NCBI GenBank assembly: GCA_045629585.1 | Contig: JAZQRM010000077.1 | Location: 30,851 to 94,850, forward strand | DNA from: Taishania sp045629585 | Lineage (GTDB): Bacteria; Bacteroidota; Bacteroidia; Flavobacteriales_D; Crocinitomicaceae | Direction: 5' to 3' | Length of the DNA stretch: 64,000 bases | Shown here: one piece after another, positions 1 to 8,722 of the stretch | Position numbering within the stretch: the first letter of the stretch is position 1 | Layout of the letters: each line of letters opens with the position of its first letter | Position numbers and translations under genes: made by a program | The notes under the pieces: model-generated | The model's input: only the letters and a program-made list of their open reading frames with translations | What the model was told of the DNA's origin: nothing | Databases searched by the model: none

Positions 1-1044
1 CGTAAATTTGTGCTCTATTATTTCGGTGAAGTATTTGACGAAGACCAATGTAATAAGTACTGTGATAATTGTCGAAATCCGAGAGAGAAAACTGAAGGTA
101 AGGAGAGGGTCGAACTATTACTCAAGTCTGTTCTAGAACTAAAAGAGATTCAAAAAGCAAAACACATTTGTAATTTTGTAGCAGGTAAAGTAACTTCTGA
201 TATTAAGGCTTACAAGCACGATGAACACCCTTTGTTTGGTGTAGGGAATGATAAAGATGAACATTTTTGGAATGCTGTTCTTAGGCAGTCACTTGTTGCG
301 GGTCTGATTTACAAAGATATTGAATCTTATGGTTTAGTTAAACTAACAGATTTAGGACATGTTTTTCTAAAAAATCCTACATCTTTTATGTTGATTAAGG
401 AGCATGATTATTCTGCAGCGGATGATGATGGTACAGTTCATACGAAAGCCGTTTTTGATGATTTACTATATAAACAGCTTATTGATTTACGAAAAAGTAT
501 CTCTAAACGTAATAATATACCACCATTCGTTATATTTCAAGATCCGTCTCTAAAAGATATGTGTTTTCAATATCCAATAACAATGGATGAGTTGACAAAC
601 ATTCAAGGAGTTGGAACTGGTAAAGCAATGCGTTATGGAGCTCCTTTTCTAGAGTTGATTAAAAATTATGTGGAGCAGCATGAAATAGATAGACCTCAAG
701 ATATGGTTGTGCGTTCGTTGGTTAATAAGTCTGGGTTAAAAGTACAATTGATTCAAAATATTGACCGTAAGCTTCCACTTGAAGATATAGGTCGTGCACA
801 AGGTAAATCGCTGCAAGATGTAATCGATGAAATTGAAGTGATTGTAGCATCAGGGACAAAAGTCAATATTTCCTATTATATTGATGAGGTGCTGGATGAG
901 GACCACCAAGAGGAAATTTACGATTATTTTAAGGATGCCGAAACAGATGATTTAAAAGCTGCCTATCACGAATTCGATGGAGATTTTTCAGAAGAAGAAC
1001 TTCGTTTGATGCGTATTAAATTCATGAGTGAAATGGCTAATTAA
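1..1044 (+). CDS. recQ: ATP-dependent DNA helicase RecQ, 3' part (5' end outside window)
   Basis: The reading frame is open from base 1, so the start and the two helicase motor domains lie upstream. What remains begins inside the RecQ zinc-binding region: residues C17, C21 and C24 (counting from base 1) are three of the four expected zinc cysteines. An RQC winged-helix region follows at about 35-125 and an HRDC domain at about 155-235. A further helical C-terminal region with acidic stretches ends the protein. RecQ unwinds DNA 3'-5' in recombinational repair and stalled-fork processing. The GTG at base 10 is an internal valine codon, not a start. The gene ends 16 bases before a strong terminator shared with the convergent gene. 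Confidence 0.93.
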   Translation, partial: RKFVLYYFGEVFDEDQCNKYCDNCRNPREKTEGKERVELLLKSVLELKEIQKAKHICNFVAGKVTSDIKAYKHDEHPLFGVGNDKDEHFWNAVLRQSLVAGLIYKDIESYGLVKLTDLGHVFLKNPTSFMLIKEHDYSAADDDGTVHTKAVFDDLLYKQLIDLRKSISKRNNIPPFVIFQDPSLKDMCFQYPITMDELTNIQGVGTGKAMRYGAPFLELIKNYVEQHEIDRPQDMVVRSLVNKSGLKVQLIQNIDRKLPLEDIGRAQGKSLQDVIDEIEVIVASGTKVNISYYIDEVLDEDHQEEIYDYFKDAETDDLKAAYHEFDGDFSEEELRLMRIKFMSEMAN

Positions 1045-1060
1045 AGATATTATACCCCAT

Positions 1061-1100
1061 AAAACAAGAGGCTTGATATAACTATCAAGCCTCTTGTTTT
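1061..1100. terminator. Bidirectional intrinsic terminator between recQ and a convergent lipoprotein gene
   Basis: A perfect 18-bp inverted repeat (1061-1078 with 1083-1100) surrounds a 4-base loop. It has four A on the left edge and four T on the right, so it can stop transcription from both sides. The stop codon of the minus-strand gene lies inside it. Confidence 0.9.
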
Positions 1101-1518
1101 ATCTGTTCAGTATAAAGTTATAACCTTTATTGTCTAATTGCGGCAATTGAAATTGCATGTCATTTTTTGTGTAGTAATGAACTACAGCCTTGTAGTCATT
1201 TTCGCTTTCCCTCGTGAATATGAAATCAGTTTCATTGATTTGATAGAAATTTCCATTCAAATTTAAATGATTGACGGTTGTGTCTACCCTATATGTTAAA
1301 GCAATGGTATATGATCCATTTTTGGAAATTTCACTATTATTGGTGAAGCGGATTGTTCCATTCGGTACTGTGATTGTTTTGTAGCCTTCTGGGTCAAAAA
1401 AATACATCTTTTGAATATTCCATGTACCATCAATGGCCTTAAGAGTGGCTTTCTTTTTATCACAAGCAAAAAGGAGAGAGAAACCAATTAGTAACGCTAT
1501 GTTAATTGTTCGCATCAT
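1099..1518 (-). CDS. Small predicted lipoprotein of unknown function
   Basis: About 139 residues. The N-terminus is a hydrophobic signal ending in a lipobox (LLFAC), so the mature protein should be lipidated and exported. The rest is a beta-rich sequence starting with a GTWNI-type strand, reminiscent of the lipocalin-like small lipoproteins common in Bacteroidota, though I cannot assign a family firmly. The first in-frame codon upstream is TTG at 1524. ATG at 1518 or 1515 is preferred. The start overlaps the end of the upstream DUF4230 gene, implying translational coupling as last gene of the 6840-1099 run. Confidence 0.72.
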   Translation of the reverse strand: MMRTINIALLIGFSLLFACDKKKATLKAIDGTWNIQKMYFFDPEGYKTITVPNGTIRFTNNSEISKNGSYTIALTYRVDTTVNHLNLNGNFYQINETDFIFTRESENDYKAVVHYYTKNDMQFQLPQLDNKGYNFILNR

Positions 1519-2161
1519 ATTCAAATATACAGATTTTAGACGGTATAGATGATCTTATAAGTGACTCGAAATTTTGCTTACTTGCGTTGTAATTTTTATT
1601 ATTTTTGAATTTGTTGATGGCATTTTGCATTGATTTTTGTTCTAGCTGCTTACGTTCATTATCGGTCCATTTTCCAATTTCAATAAATACTTCAGAAGCT
1701 CTGTAGTCAATGCCAATATGTAGTATTTGTGGAATCGGTACTTTTATTAATAGTGTGTCTTTATTTCTTATCGATTGTTTTAAATCTTTTAAGTCGAAGC
1801 CAATTTGTGCATCTACAGTCGTTATTAATGTTAATCGTCTGTCAATATTTCCATTTTTAAGGACATTTTTTAGATCTCCCTGGCTAAATAATTTGTCGAG
1901 TTCACCAGCAATCCTGTCATTGGGAGTTTTGTAATATTCTATTGAATCTACGACAAATTCTTCACGGTAGGTTAAGGTCGCAATTTTGGCAATTGCTTCA
2001 ATATTTTCAATAATCAAAGGTGTTTGTTCGAGTGCTAGATCTTGTGCAGAAGCACGATTACATTTTTTAAATTGACTTACAATAAAAAAGGTTGCAAGTG
2101 ATAAAAGAGCAAGGATTAAAAGGTGGTAGGTTCCTTTAAGGAAAGCTGTTGCATTTTTCAT
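1502..2161 (-). CDS. DUF4230 family protein, membrane-anchored
   Basis: 219 residues. An N-terminal transmembrane segment (about 12-32) is followed by a region matching the DUF4230 pattern: a central beta-rich part around residues 75-160 with the sequence TTVDAQIGFDLKDL, then a charged helical tail. The function of DUF4230 is not known; members are cell-envelope proteins in many bacteria. Its start overlaps the stop of the preceding DUF4230 gene by four bases (ATGA), so the two are probably made together. The two proteins share the general order of signal, acidic stretch, VNATVKAG/VDAQIGF-like strand and helical tail, suggesting an old tandem duplication. Confidence 0.75.
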   Translation of the reverse strand: MKNATAFLKGTYHLLILALLSLATFFIVSQFKKCNRASAQDLALEQTPLIIENIEAIAKIATLTYREEFVVDSIEYYKTPNDRIAGELDKLFSQGDLKNVLKNGNIDRRLTLITTVDAQIGFDLKDLKQSIRNKDTLLIKVPIPQILHIGIDYRASEVFIEIGKWTDNERKQLEQKSMQNAINKFKNNKNYNASKQNFESLIRSSIPSKICIFEYDANN

Positions 2162-2721
2162 AATAGACTTCGTTTAACAGAAACTTCTACACTTTTGTAG
2201 CCCATGTTTTTGTAATAGGCCGTAAACCAATTGATTGCATTCTTTTCGGCATCGTTTAGAATGTCAGTCTGCTTAACTTCTTCTCGTATTTTTTTTTCGC
2301 CTAATTGTAGTATGCTGATTTTGTCCGTTTGGCTAAATTCATGTCGCAGTCCATTGATGTCATTAACTACGGTTTGGACTTGATCAGAAGGGATGGTGAA
2401 GGTGAATAGTTCGGGTTCTGGTAAGCGAATTTGAATGGAATTTTCTTCGATAATTAGATCTTCTGTATTTAATTTATTGAGGTTGATTCCAGCTTTCACT
2501 GTTGCATTTACTTTTATTAAAATTTTGCGATCACCAAATTTGTACCATTCTGCCTTATCATCAATTTTCAAGACTTTACCCAAAGTATATTCTACGGTCG
2601 ATAGTTCTCCAATCTCTTTTACGGAGGAGTAACTTGCCTTTTCTTTGACAAAATGGTCTTCTTTCTTATTGGTGCAATTCACTAATGTAAAAAGAAGAAA
2701 TGTGAAAAGTATTAATCTCAT
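2158..2721 (-). CDS. DUF4230 family lipoprotein
   Basis: 187 residues with a signal peptide and lipobox (LVNC) at residues 13-16, so probably a lipoprotein, unlike its neighbour, which has a transmembrane anchor. The body carries the DUF4230-like pattern: KILIKVNATVKAGINL near 68-83, a strand with RLPEPELF near 99-106, and a long helical C-terminus. Its start overlaps the end of the M20 amidohydrolase gene by four bases. No catalytic motif is visible and function is unknown. Confidence 0.72.
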   Translation of the reverse strand: MRLILFTFLLFTLVNCTNKKEDHFVKEKASYSSVKEIGELSTVEYTLGKVLKIDDKAEWYKFGDRKILIKVNATVKAGINLNKLNTEDLIIEENSIQIRLPEPELFTFTIPSDQVQTVVNDINGLRHEFSQTDKISILQLGEKKIREEVKQTDILNDAEKNAINWFTAYYKNMGYKSVEVSVKRSLL

Positions 2722-3914
2722 TGATTTGTAAATGGTGCTAGAGCAAGAGCTCTCATTCCATGAATCAAAGCTTCCGGTTCTATATCAAATTGTGGATGAT
2801 GTACACCAAAAGTTGAGCCAAATTTTTGTGATGCAACTCCAATTCTGAAAAAACAGGCTGGTACTTCTTGCGCATAAAAGGAAAAATCTTCCGATGTCAT
2901 ACGAATAGGTAAATCTTTTAGATCATCAGGAGGATAAAAGTTTAATAAAGCAGTTTTTAGTCTTTTTGTTAATTGAGGATCGTTGTCTAAGTATGGATAT
3001 CCTTTACTTATTTCAACTTCAGCTGTTCCCCCGTTAGCCTCTGCAATTTTAGTAACTTCATGAATGATGAGTTGCAATGCTTGTTTGCGCCATTCTTCAT
3101 TCATTGTTCTAAATGTTCCTTTTAAATATGCTTTGGATGGTATCACATTCGTAGCACCCTTCGCTTCAAAATGTCCGATTGATAATACACACGGTATTGT
3201 TGGGTCGCATTGTCTACTTACTATATTTTGTAAGTTTACGACCACCTGTGCACCGATATAGATTGGATCAATACATCTATGTGGAGTCGCTCCATGACCT
3301 CCTTTTCCATTAATGGTGATGTAAATCTCATCACAACTTGCCATATATAGACCTTCTTTAAAACCAAGTAGTCCGACTGGTAAGTCAGGGAATACGTGCA
3401 AAGCGTATATCGCTTCTACTTTTGGATTTTTCAATACCCCTTCTTGAATAAGTATTGATGCACCTCCAGGATTTTTCTCTTCTCCTGGTTGAAAAATTAA
3501 TTTGACGGGTTGAGGAAGTTGGTCCTTTATTTCATTTAATATTTCTGAAACTCCTAATAATATTGCAGTGTGAGCATCGTGTCCACAAGCATGCATTATT
3601 CCTTGCTTTTTTGACGAGTAAGGTTTATTTGTTTCCTCGTGAATGGGCAATGCATCTAAGTCTGCACGAAGCGCAATGCATGGTTGTTCTTCTGTATGAT
3701 TTACACTTTTTATTATTCCAACAACTCCTGTTCCTCCAACACCTTTTTCATAGGGGATGTTTAATTCAGCTAGCTTTGTGGCAACGAATTCCATCGTTTC
3801 ATATTCTTGATAAGAAAGTTCGGGATTTTGATGAAGGTGTTCCCTATAGTTTTTTATCTTTTCGAATAGTTCTTCGGAACGTTTTTCAATATGGTTTAAT
3901 AGGATTGAGTTCAT
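2718..3914 (-). CDS. M20 family metallo-amidohydrolase (N-acyl amino acid / hippurate hydrolase type)
   Basis: 398 residues from the ATG at 3914, which is preceded by an A-rich stretch (aaagaaaca). An upstream in-frame ATG at 3953 would add 13 residues and is less likely. Metal-binding motifs of the M20D family are clear: HACGHD at residues 108-113, PGEEKNPGGA about 40 residues later, HGATPH in the dimerisation domain, and HHPQFDIE near the end. Such enzymes hydrolyse amide bonds of N-acyl amino acids or peptides in the cytoplasm; the substrate cannot be read from sequence. It sits between the LuxE-like gene and the DUF4230 pair in one direction. Confidence 0.9.
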   Translation of the reverse strand: MNSILLNHIEKRSEELFEKIKNYREHLHQNPELSYQEYETMEFVATKLAELNIPYEKGVGGTGVVGIIKSVNHTEEQPCIALRADLDALPIHEETNKPYSSKKQGIMHACGHDAHTAILLGVSEILNEIKDQLPQPVKLIFQPGEEKNPGGASILIQEGVLKNPKVEAIYALHVFPDLPVGLLGFKEGLYMASCDEIYITINGKGGHGATPHRCIDPIYIGAQVVVNLQNIVSRQCDPTIPCVLSIGHFEAKGATNVIPSKAYLKGTFRTMNEEWRKQALQLIIHEVTKIAEANGGTAEVEISKGYPYLDNDPQLTKRLKTALLNFYPPDDLKDLPIRMTSEDFSFYAQEVPACFFRIGVASQKFGSTFGVHHPQFDIEPEALIHGMRALALAPFTNQ

Positions 3915-3996
3915 TGTTTCTTTGCCTAATAAGTGGAAATAATTGACGATCAAATAACGTTAAATATTTCTCTAAAATAAGAAAAAAAGAGATTGA

Positions 3997-4980
3997 TTAT
4001 TGAACTAAAAGATTACAGCCTCTTATATCGCTGTGGTCAAATCTTCCTAGAATTTCAAATTTATTTGTGGTATGAAGTTTTCCTAAATCTTGCGTTGCGA
4101 TAAATGAACACGAATATAAGTTCGCAAGGTCAATTACGTTTATGCCTCCTGTTTTCTCGATGGGTTGATAGGTGAATGGGTCGTTTATATCACGGATAAG
4201 AATTTTCATCCAATTAGGTGTTTCAAAAAGGGTGTTTTTGATGCTGTAACCTTGAGATAACAATTCTGTCATCCCATATTCAGAAGCAATGTGGTTAACA
4301 TTTAATCCTACTTTTAAATAGGAGTGAAGTTCTTCCTTTGTTAGTTCTTTTCGACGACCTTTCATTCCTCCGGTTTCAATAATTAGGGCTTGGGATAAAT
4401 CAAATTTTTGATCGGCTAAATCGAGTAAGGCGTATGACACACCAAAGATTACTACTTTTTTACCACTCTTCAAGGCGGCTAAGTAGTTTGTTTTTATTTT
4501 ATCTAAGTCATTTAACAAAAAGCCACTCAGGTGGTTATTTGTTTGTCTTATAAGGTGATCCACCATGTATACTAAACTGGAATTCCCTTGTTCTAAATAG
4601 TTTGGTAAAAGAGCTAAAATTACTTGTTCTTTAGGATCCCCTATTTGTTTTATATAACATTTTTGAAACGACTGTTCATATAGTTTGGTTGAAGCTAAAA
4701 AATGGTGACTCCTCTGCATACCTGTAGTTCCACTGCTTAAAAAGAGTGCTTCTTCTTTTTCATCTCCGATATAGATTTTCTGCGTTTTAAAAAAATCTAT
4801 TGGAAGAAAAGGGATTTCATTGAAATATTTTGGCTCTTTTTTTCTATTTAAAAGGGAGATGTATTTACTATACACCGGATTGTTGGCTACCTGAAATTTA
4901 TAGACTTCAATGGCAACATTGTTAAAATCCTCGGGTGATTTTATGGAGAAAATTAATTTTTCTAAATCCGGCCTATTCAT
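3997..4980 (-). CDS. LuxE-like acyl-protein synthetase (ANL superfamily adenylation domain)
   Basis: 327 residues covering a single adenylate-forming domain. Seen directly: SSGTTG at 82-87 (the phosphate-binding loop), ETGGMKGR at 202-209, EYGMTE at 234-239 and a C-terminal GRFDHSDIRGC ending at Cys322. In luminous bacteria LuxE activates a fatty acid as acyl-AMP and takes it onto a cysteine near its C-terminus; Cys322 is in a comparable position (inference). No luxCDAB genes are nearby, so bioluminescence is not suggested. Related LuxE/PaaK-type proteins occur in Bacteroidota without a known role. Only 2 bases separate it from the upstream MFS transporter gene. Confidence 0.8.
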   Translation of the reverse strand: MNRPDLEKLIFSIKSPEDFNNVAIEVYKFQVANNPVYSKYISLLNRKKEPKYFNEIPFLPIDFFKTQKIYIGDEKEEALFLSSGTTGMQRSHHFLASTKLYEQSFQKCYIKQIGDPKEQVILALLPNYLEQGNSSLVYMVDHLIRQTNNHLSGFLLNDLDKIKTNYLAALKSGKKVVIFGVSYALLDLADQKFDLSQALIIETGGMKGRRKELTKEELHSYLKVGLNVNHIASEYGMTELLSQGYSIKNTLFETPNWMKILIRDINDPFTYQPIEKTGGINVIDLANLYSCSFIATQDLGKLHTTNKFEILGRFDHSDIRGCNLLVQ

Positions 4981-4982
4981 TT

Positions 4983-6248
4983 TTAGTGGCTTGTGTCCAG
5001 TATTTCGTTACGATCATGTTTATGCTTAAATAAGATAGCAAAAGCAATTGCAATAATCATAGCGTATGCGGCAAATGTTAGCCAAATACCTGTCCAATTT
5101 AAGATACCGTTATTGTTGAAATATTTATCAATTATTATTCCACTAATAGCACTACCCATGATTGCTCCGAATCCATTTGACATCATCATGAACATTCCTT
5201 GTGCACTGGCACGAATTTTTGGCTCTGCTGTTGTTTCTACGAATAGGGATCCACTAACATTGAAGAAGTCAAATGCCATTCCGTAAACGACACAAGACAA
5301 GATGATCATCCACAATCCATCTGCAGGATTAGAATAGGCAAGTAGTCCAAAACGTAAGACCCATGCCATCATTGAAATTAACATCACATTTTTAATTCCA
5401 AATCTCTTTAAGAAGAAGGGGATTGCAAGTATGAACAATGTTTCTGACACTTGAGAGAAGGACATTATTATTGTGGAGTATTTAACAACTAGTAGATCTG
5501 CGTATGCAGGATTACTTTCGAAGCTAGAAAGGAAATTGTCCCCATACATATTTGTTAGTTGCAGTGCTCCACCTAGAAGCATTGAGAACAAAAAGAATAA
5601 GGCCATTTTATAATTTGCGAATAATCTGAAAGCATCTTTTACCAAGTTCTGCTTCACTGCAGTCGGCTTTTCATTGTCAACTTTATGGAATGGAGGACAT
5701 TTCGGTAACGTCCAAGCGTAAATGGCTAGTATTATTCCGGCTGCTGCTGAAATGTAGAATTGACCATCAGTAGCTTTATTACCTGTTAAATTTGTTATCC
5801 ACATAGCTGCTATAAAACCTACAGTTCCCCATACACGTATGGTAGGGAAAGAGGTAACTACATCGATTCGCTCATTTTTCAATATATGGTATGCTATTGA
5901 ATTATTCAAAGCCAACGTTGGCATGTAGCAAAGCATCGCTGCGAGTATAACCCAAAAAAACATTTGTGGATCTGTTACTTGAGGAATAAGACCTATGGCA
6001 ATTGCATTTCCTAAATGTAAGAAGCTGTATAGCCGTTCTGCATTGATGTACTTATCAGCTATTATTCCAATTAATGTTGGCATAAATAATGCTGATATCC
6101 CCATTGTGGAAAAAATTGCTCCAAACTCTGAAAAACTCCATTTCATTGTATTTGAACAGTAATTTCCAATTGTAATTAACCAAGCTCCCCAAACAAAAAA
6201 TTGTAGGAAGCTCATCGCTGTTAGGCGATACTTAACGTTACTTTGCAT
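4983..6248 (-). CDS. MFS transporter of the nucleoside:H+ symporter (NupG/XapB) type
   Basis: 421 residues, almost entirely hydrophobic, with about 12 predicted membrane segments. The N-terminus (residues about 7-28, containing RLTAMSFLQFFVWGAW) is characteristic of the nucleoside symporter branch of the major facilitator superfamily, found in many Bacteroidota. It would import nucleosides across the inner membrane. The gene lies 10 bases after the DUF151 gene and 2 bases before the LuxE-like gene. Substrate is inferred from family only. Confidence 0.82.
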   Translation of the reverse strand: MQSNVKYRLTAMSFLQFFVWGAWLITIGNYCSNTMKWSFSEFGAIFSTMGISALFMPTLIGIIADKYINAERLYSFLHLGNAIAIGLIPQVTDPQMFFWVILAAMLCYMPTLALNNSIAYHILKNERIDVVTSFPTIRVWGTVGFIAAMWITNLTGNKATDGQFYISAAAGIILAIYAWTLPKCPPFHKVDNEKPTAVKQNLVKDAFRLFANYKMALFFLFSMLLGGALQLTNMYGDNFLSSFESNPAYADLLVVKYSTIIMSFSQVSETLFILAIPFFLKRFGIKNVMLISMMAWVLRFGLLAYSNPADGLWMIILSCVVYGMAFDFFNVSGSLFVETTAEPKIRASAQGMFMMMSNGFGAIMGSAISGIIIDKYFNNNGILNWTGIWLTFAAYAMIIAIAFAILFKHKHDRNEILDTSH

Positions 6249-6258
6249 TAGCTAAATG

Positions 6259-6840
6259 TTATTCTTGACGTCTATTGATTTCATCTCTTATCTGTGATGC
6301 AAGTTCATATTCTTCTTGCATTAAGGCATCTTTGAGTTGTTGTTCTAACTCCTCTTCAGATAGAGATTGTAAGGGATTGTTTGTGTACGACTGTACATCT
6401 TGTATTTCATCCATTTGTAATGCGTCATCTTCATCAGTTGAAACACCAGCATTTTTCAGGATGGATTCGTAAATATATATAGTACTATTACATCTTAAGC
6501 CAATTGCTATGGCGTCGGATGTTCTAGCATCAATCTCCAATTCTTTTCCGTCTTTCTCACATACTAATTTACTGTAGAAAATACCTTCTTGTAAATTATA
6601 GATGATGATTTCTTTAATTGAAATGTCAAATAGTTGTACAAATGATTTGAATAGATCATGGGTCAACGGGCGATTAGGTGTCATTTGTTCCAACTCAATA
6701 GCGATTGATTGAGCTTCTGGACCACCTATAATTATAGGTAGTTTTCTAGAACCATTACTTTCTGCCAAGACTAATGCGTAAGCTCCAGATTGGGTTTTAC
6801 TGTAGGAAAGTCCTGCAATTTCTAATTTGATTTTTTTCAT
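6259..6840 (-). CDS. Bifunctional nuclease (DUF151/BFN) domain protein with C-terminal UVR motif
   Basis: 193 residues from ATG 6840 (MKKIKLEIAG). A longer frame to 6903 adds 21 residues that do not look like the family. Residues about 1-130 form the DUF151 domain, with LPIIIGGPEAQSIA and the conserved RTSDAIAIGLR segment. DUF151 proteins have been linked to nuclease activity in some organisms. Residues about 158-192 form a UVR-type helical hairpin (LSEEELEQQLKDALMQEEYE...) like the one UvrB and ClpC use for protein contacts. A TAnnTTTG-like element on the minus strand at 6908-6901 may be the -7 box of this transcript; no -33 box was found. Confidence 0.85.
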   Translation of the reverse strand: MKKIKLEIAGLSYSKTQSGAYALVLAESNGSRKLPIIIGGPEAQSIAIELEQMTPNRPLTHDLFKSFVQLFDISIKEIIIYNLQEGIFYSKLVCEKDGKELEIDARTSDAIAIGLRCNSTIYIYESILKNAGVSTDEDDALQMDEIQDVQSYTNNPLQSLSEEELEQQLKDALMQEEYELASQIRDEINRRQE

Positions 6841-6971
6841 TTCAACTCGTATGCCTCGAATTTTCTGCTTAAGGGTTGGTAAAAACAGATGATAACCTGA
6901 CAAAATTAAATAAAATTACTGACGAAAGTTTTAAAATAGTTTTAATATTTACTCGATTAAGTAAATAGAAT

Positions 6972-7006
6972 AAAAAAAGGCAGTAAAAAAATATTTACTG
7001 CCTTTT
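6972..7006 (-). terminator. Intrinsic terminator downstream of etfA
   Basis: A 13-bp inverted repeat (6975-6987 with 6994-7006) with a 6-base loop. Read on the minus strand it is followed by a T-run, directly after the etfA stop codon. Confidence 0.85.
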
Positions 7007-7023
7007 GTTTTTTTTATGTAATG

Positions 7024-7959
7024 CTATTGAGCTTTGAATTTTTTAACTGCTTCAATCAATCTTGGAACAACTTCAAATGCGTCACCAACTACACCGTAGT
7101 CAGCAGCTTTGAAGAAAGGTGCCTCTGGATCTGTATTGATCACAACTATTGTCTTGGAACCATTAACTCCTGCTAGATGTTGAATTGCTCCTGATATACC
7201 AACAGCAATGTATAAGTTTGGACGAATTGCTACACCTGTTTGACCAACGTGTTCGTGGTGAGGTCTCCAACCGATGTCAGCCACAGGACGTGAACATGCC
7301 GTTGCAGCGCCTAATGCTTTAGCTAAGTCATCTGTCATCTTGAAGTTTTCTGGACCCTTTAATCCACGACCTCCAGATACTACTAATTCTGCTTCTGGTA
7401 AGGGGATATCACCTTCAGGTTGTTTTGTAGCAATTACTAGCACTTTTGAATCTCCTGCGTTACCAGCGAACGCTTCAACTGCACAAGCAGCTCCAGTTTG
7501 TTCTGGTTGAATTGAGTTAGGTAAAAGAGAAATGATTTTTTTAGCTGTATTTACTTTAACAGATGCAAAGGCTTTTCCTGAGAATACATTTACCTTGATT
7601 GTTCCGTCAGTATCTGGTAATGCAATCGCTCCAGAAACTAAACCTGCCTTTAAACGAACAGATAGACGAGGAGCAACGGCTTTCGCGATGTGATCGTTAG
7701 AGAAAATAATTGTATCAGCACCTGTTGATTCTGCAGCATTTGCAATCAATTTTGTCAATTGTGCTTCATCTGCTTCTACTAATGTTTTATCTACTAAAAC
7801 TTTTGACGCACCATATTCTCCTAATTGTGCAAGTTGAGAATCATCTATATTGGAGTTTGTAATAACGGTTACATCTCCTAATTTTTTTCCGTAAGTAACG
7901 GCTTCAAAAGCGGCTTTACCGAGTCCGTGATTTCCGTTTATATATACTAAAATTGACAT
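7024..7959 (-). CDS. etfA: Electron transfer flavoprotein subunit alpha
   Basis: 311 residues, the usual length. The C-terminal FAD domain shows the family signature: SGGRGLKGPENF near 190, then a stretch with HHEHVGQTGVAIRPNLYIA and GISGAIQHLAG. It forms a heterodimer with EtfB and carries electrons from acyl-CoA and other dehydrogenases to the quinone pool through ETF:quinone oxidoreductase. The gene follows etfB with a 22-base gap and ends at its own terminator, so the two form a simple operon. Confidence 0.97.
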   Translation of the reverse strand: MSILVYINGNHGLGKAAFEAVTYGKKLGDVTVITNSNIDDSQLAQLGEYGASKVLVDKTLVEADEAQLTKLIANAAESTGADTIIFSNDHIAKAVAPRLSVRLKAGLVSGAIALPDTDGTIKVNVFSGKAFASVKVNTAKKIISLLPNSIQPEQTGAACAVEAFAGNAGDSKVLVIATKQPEGDIPLPEAELVVSGGRGLKGPENFKMTDDLAKALGAATACSRPVADIGWRPHHEHVGQTGVAIRPNLYIAVGISGAIQHLAGVNGSKTIVVINTDPEAPFFKAADYGVVGDAFEVVPRLIEAVKKFKAQ

Positions 7960-7981
7960 TTTGTTTTCTTTTAAAGGATGA

Positions 7982-8722
7982 TTAAATAACTTTTGCTTCG
8001 TTGTGCAATAATGCTACTAATTCATCCATGTTGTTAGGATCAATCATCTTAACTGCTGATTTTGCAGCTGGAGTTGTGTATGAAGCAAATGATGTTAAGT
8101 CTTCTACAGCTACTGCAGGTACTACTTGTAAAGGTTTTGTACGAGCAGCCATGATTCCTCGCATGTTGGGGATACGTTGTTCAGCCATTCCTTTAGCGCA
8201 TGATACTACAGCTGGTAGGGATACCTCTATTGTTTGTATTCCGCCTAAGTATTCTTTGTCTATAGTTGCTGTCGTTCCATTAACGTCCAATTTAGTTGCT
8301 AATGATACAAATGGAATATCCATTGCTTCTGCAATCATTCCTGCAACTTGAGATCCATTATATTGAATGGTCTCTTTTCCTGTTAAGATTAAATCAAAAC
8401 CATTTGTTTTAGCATATTCAGCAATTTGAATGGCTGTGAAGTATGCATCTTTAGGATCTGCGTCAATACGTACTGCTTCGTCTGCGCCTATTGCTAGGGC
8501 TTTACGGATGATTGCCTCATCAGCAGCATTTCCTACTGTTATAATTGTTACTGTTCCTCCGAGGGTTTCTTTTAATTCAAGAGCACGAACTAATGCATAC
8601 CACTCATCGTAAGGGTTAACAATGTATTGAACACCATTTTCATCAAATTTTGTATTGCCGTCTGTGAAGGCAATTTTTGATGTGGTATCGGGTGATTTAG
8701 AGATACAAACTAGTATTTTCAT
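7982..8722 (-). CDS. etfB: Electron transfer flavoprotein subunit beta
   Basis: 246 residues. It begins MKILVCISKSPDT, typical of EtfB, and contains the AMP-binding adenine-nucleotide fold (ILTGKETIQYNGSQVAGM near 120) and the ANT-type loop. It is the partner of EtfA, encoded next. A CAAACATA on the plus strand at 8752-8759 reads TATGTTTG on the minus strand and fits the -7 element TAnnTTTG about 30 bases before the start. No matching -33 TTG was found at normal spacing. Confidence 0.96.
   Translation of the reverse strand: MKILVCISKSPDTTSKIAFTDGNTKFDENGVQYIVNPYDEWYALVRALELKETLGGTVTIITVGNAADEAIIRKALAIGADEAVRIDADPKDAYFTAIQIAEYAKTNGFDLILTGKETIQYNGSQVAGMIAEAMDIPFVSLATKLDVNGTTATIDKEYLGGIQTIEVSLPAVVSCAKGMAEQRIPNMRGIMAARTKPLQVVPAVAVEDLTSFASYTTPAAKSAVKMIDPNNMDELVALLHNEAKVI

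Noticed and set aside
3563..3946. 127-codon plus-strand open frame opposite the M20 gene
   Set aside because: The minus-strand frame has clear catalytic motifs; the opposing frame has composition of a reversed coding strand and no motif.
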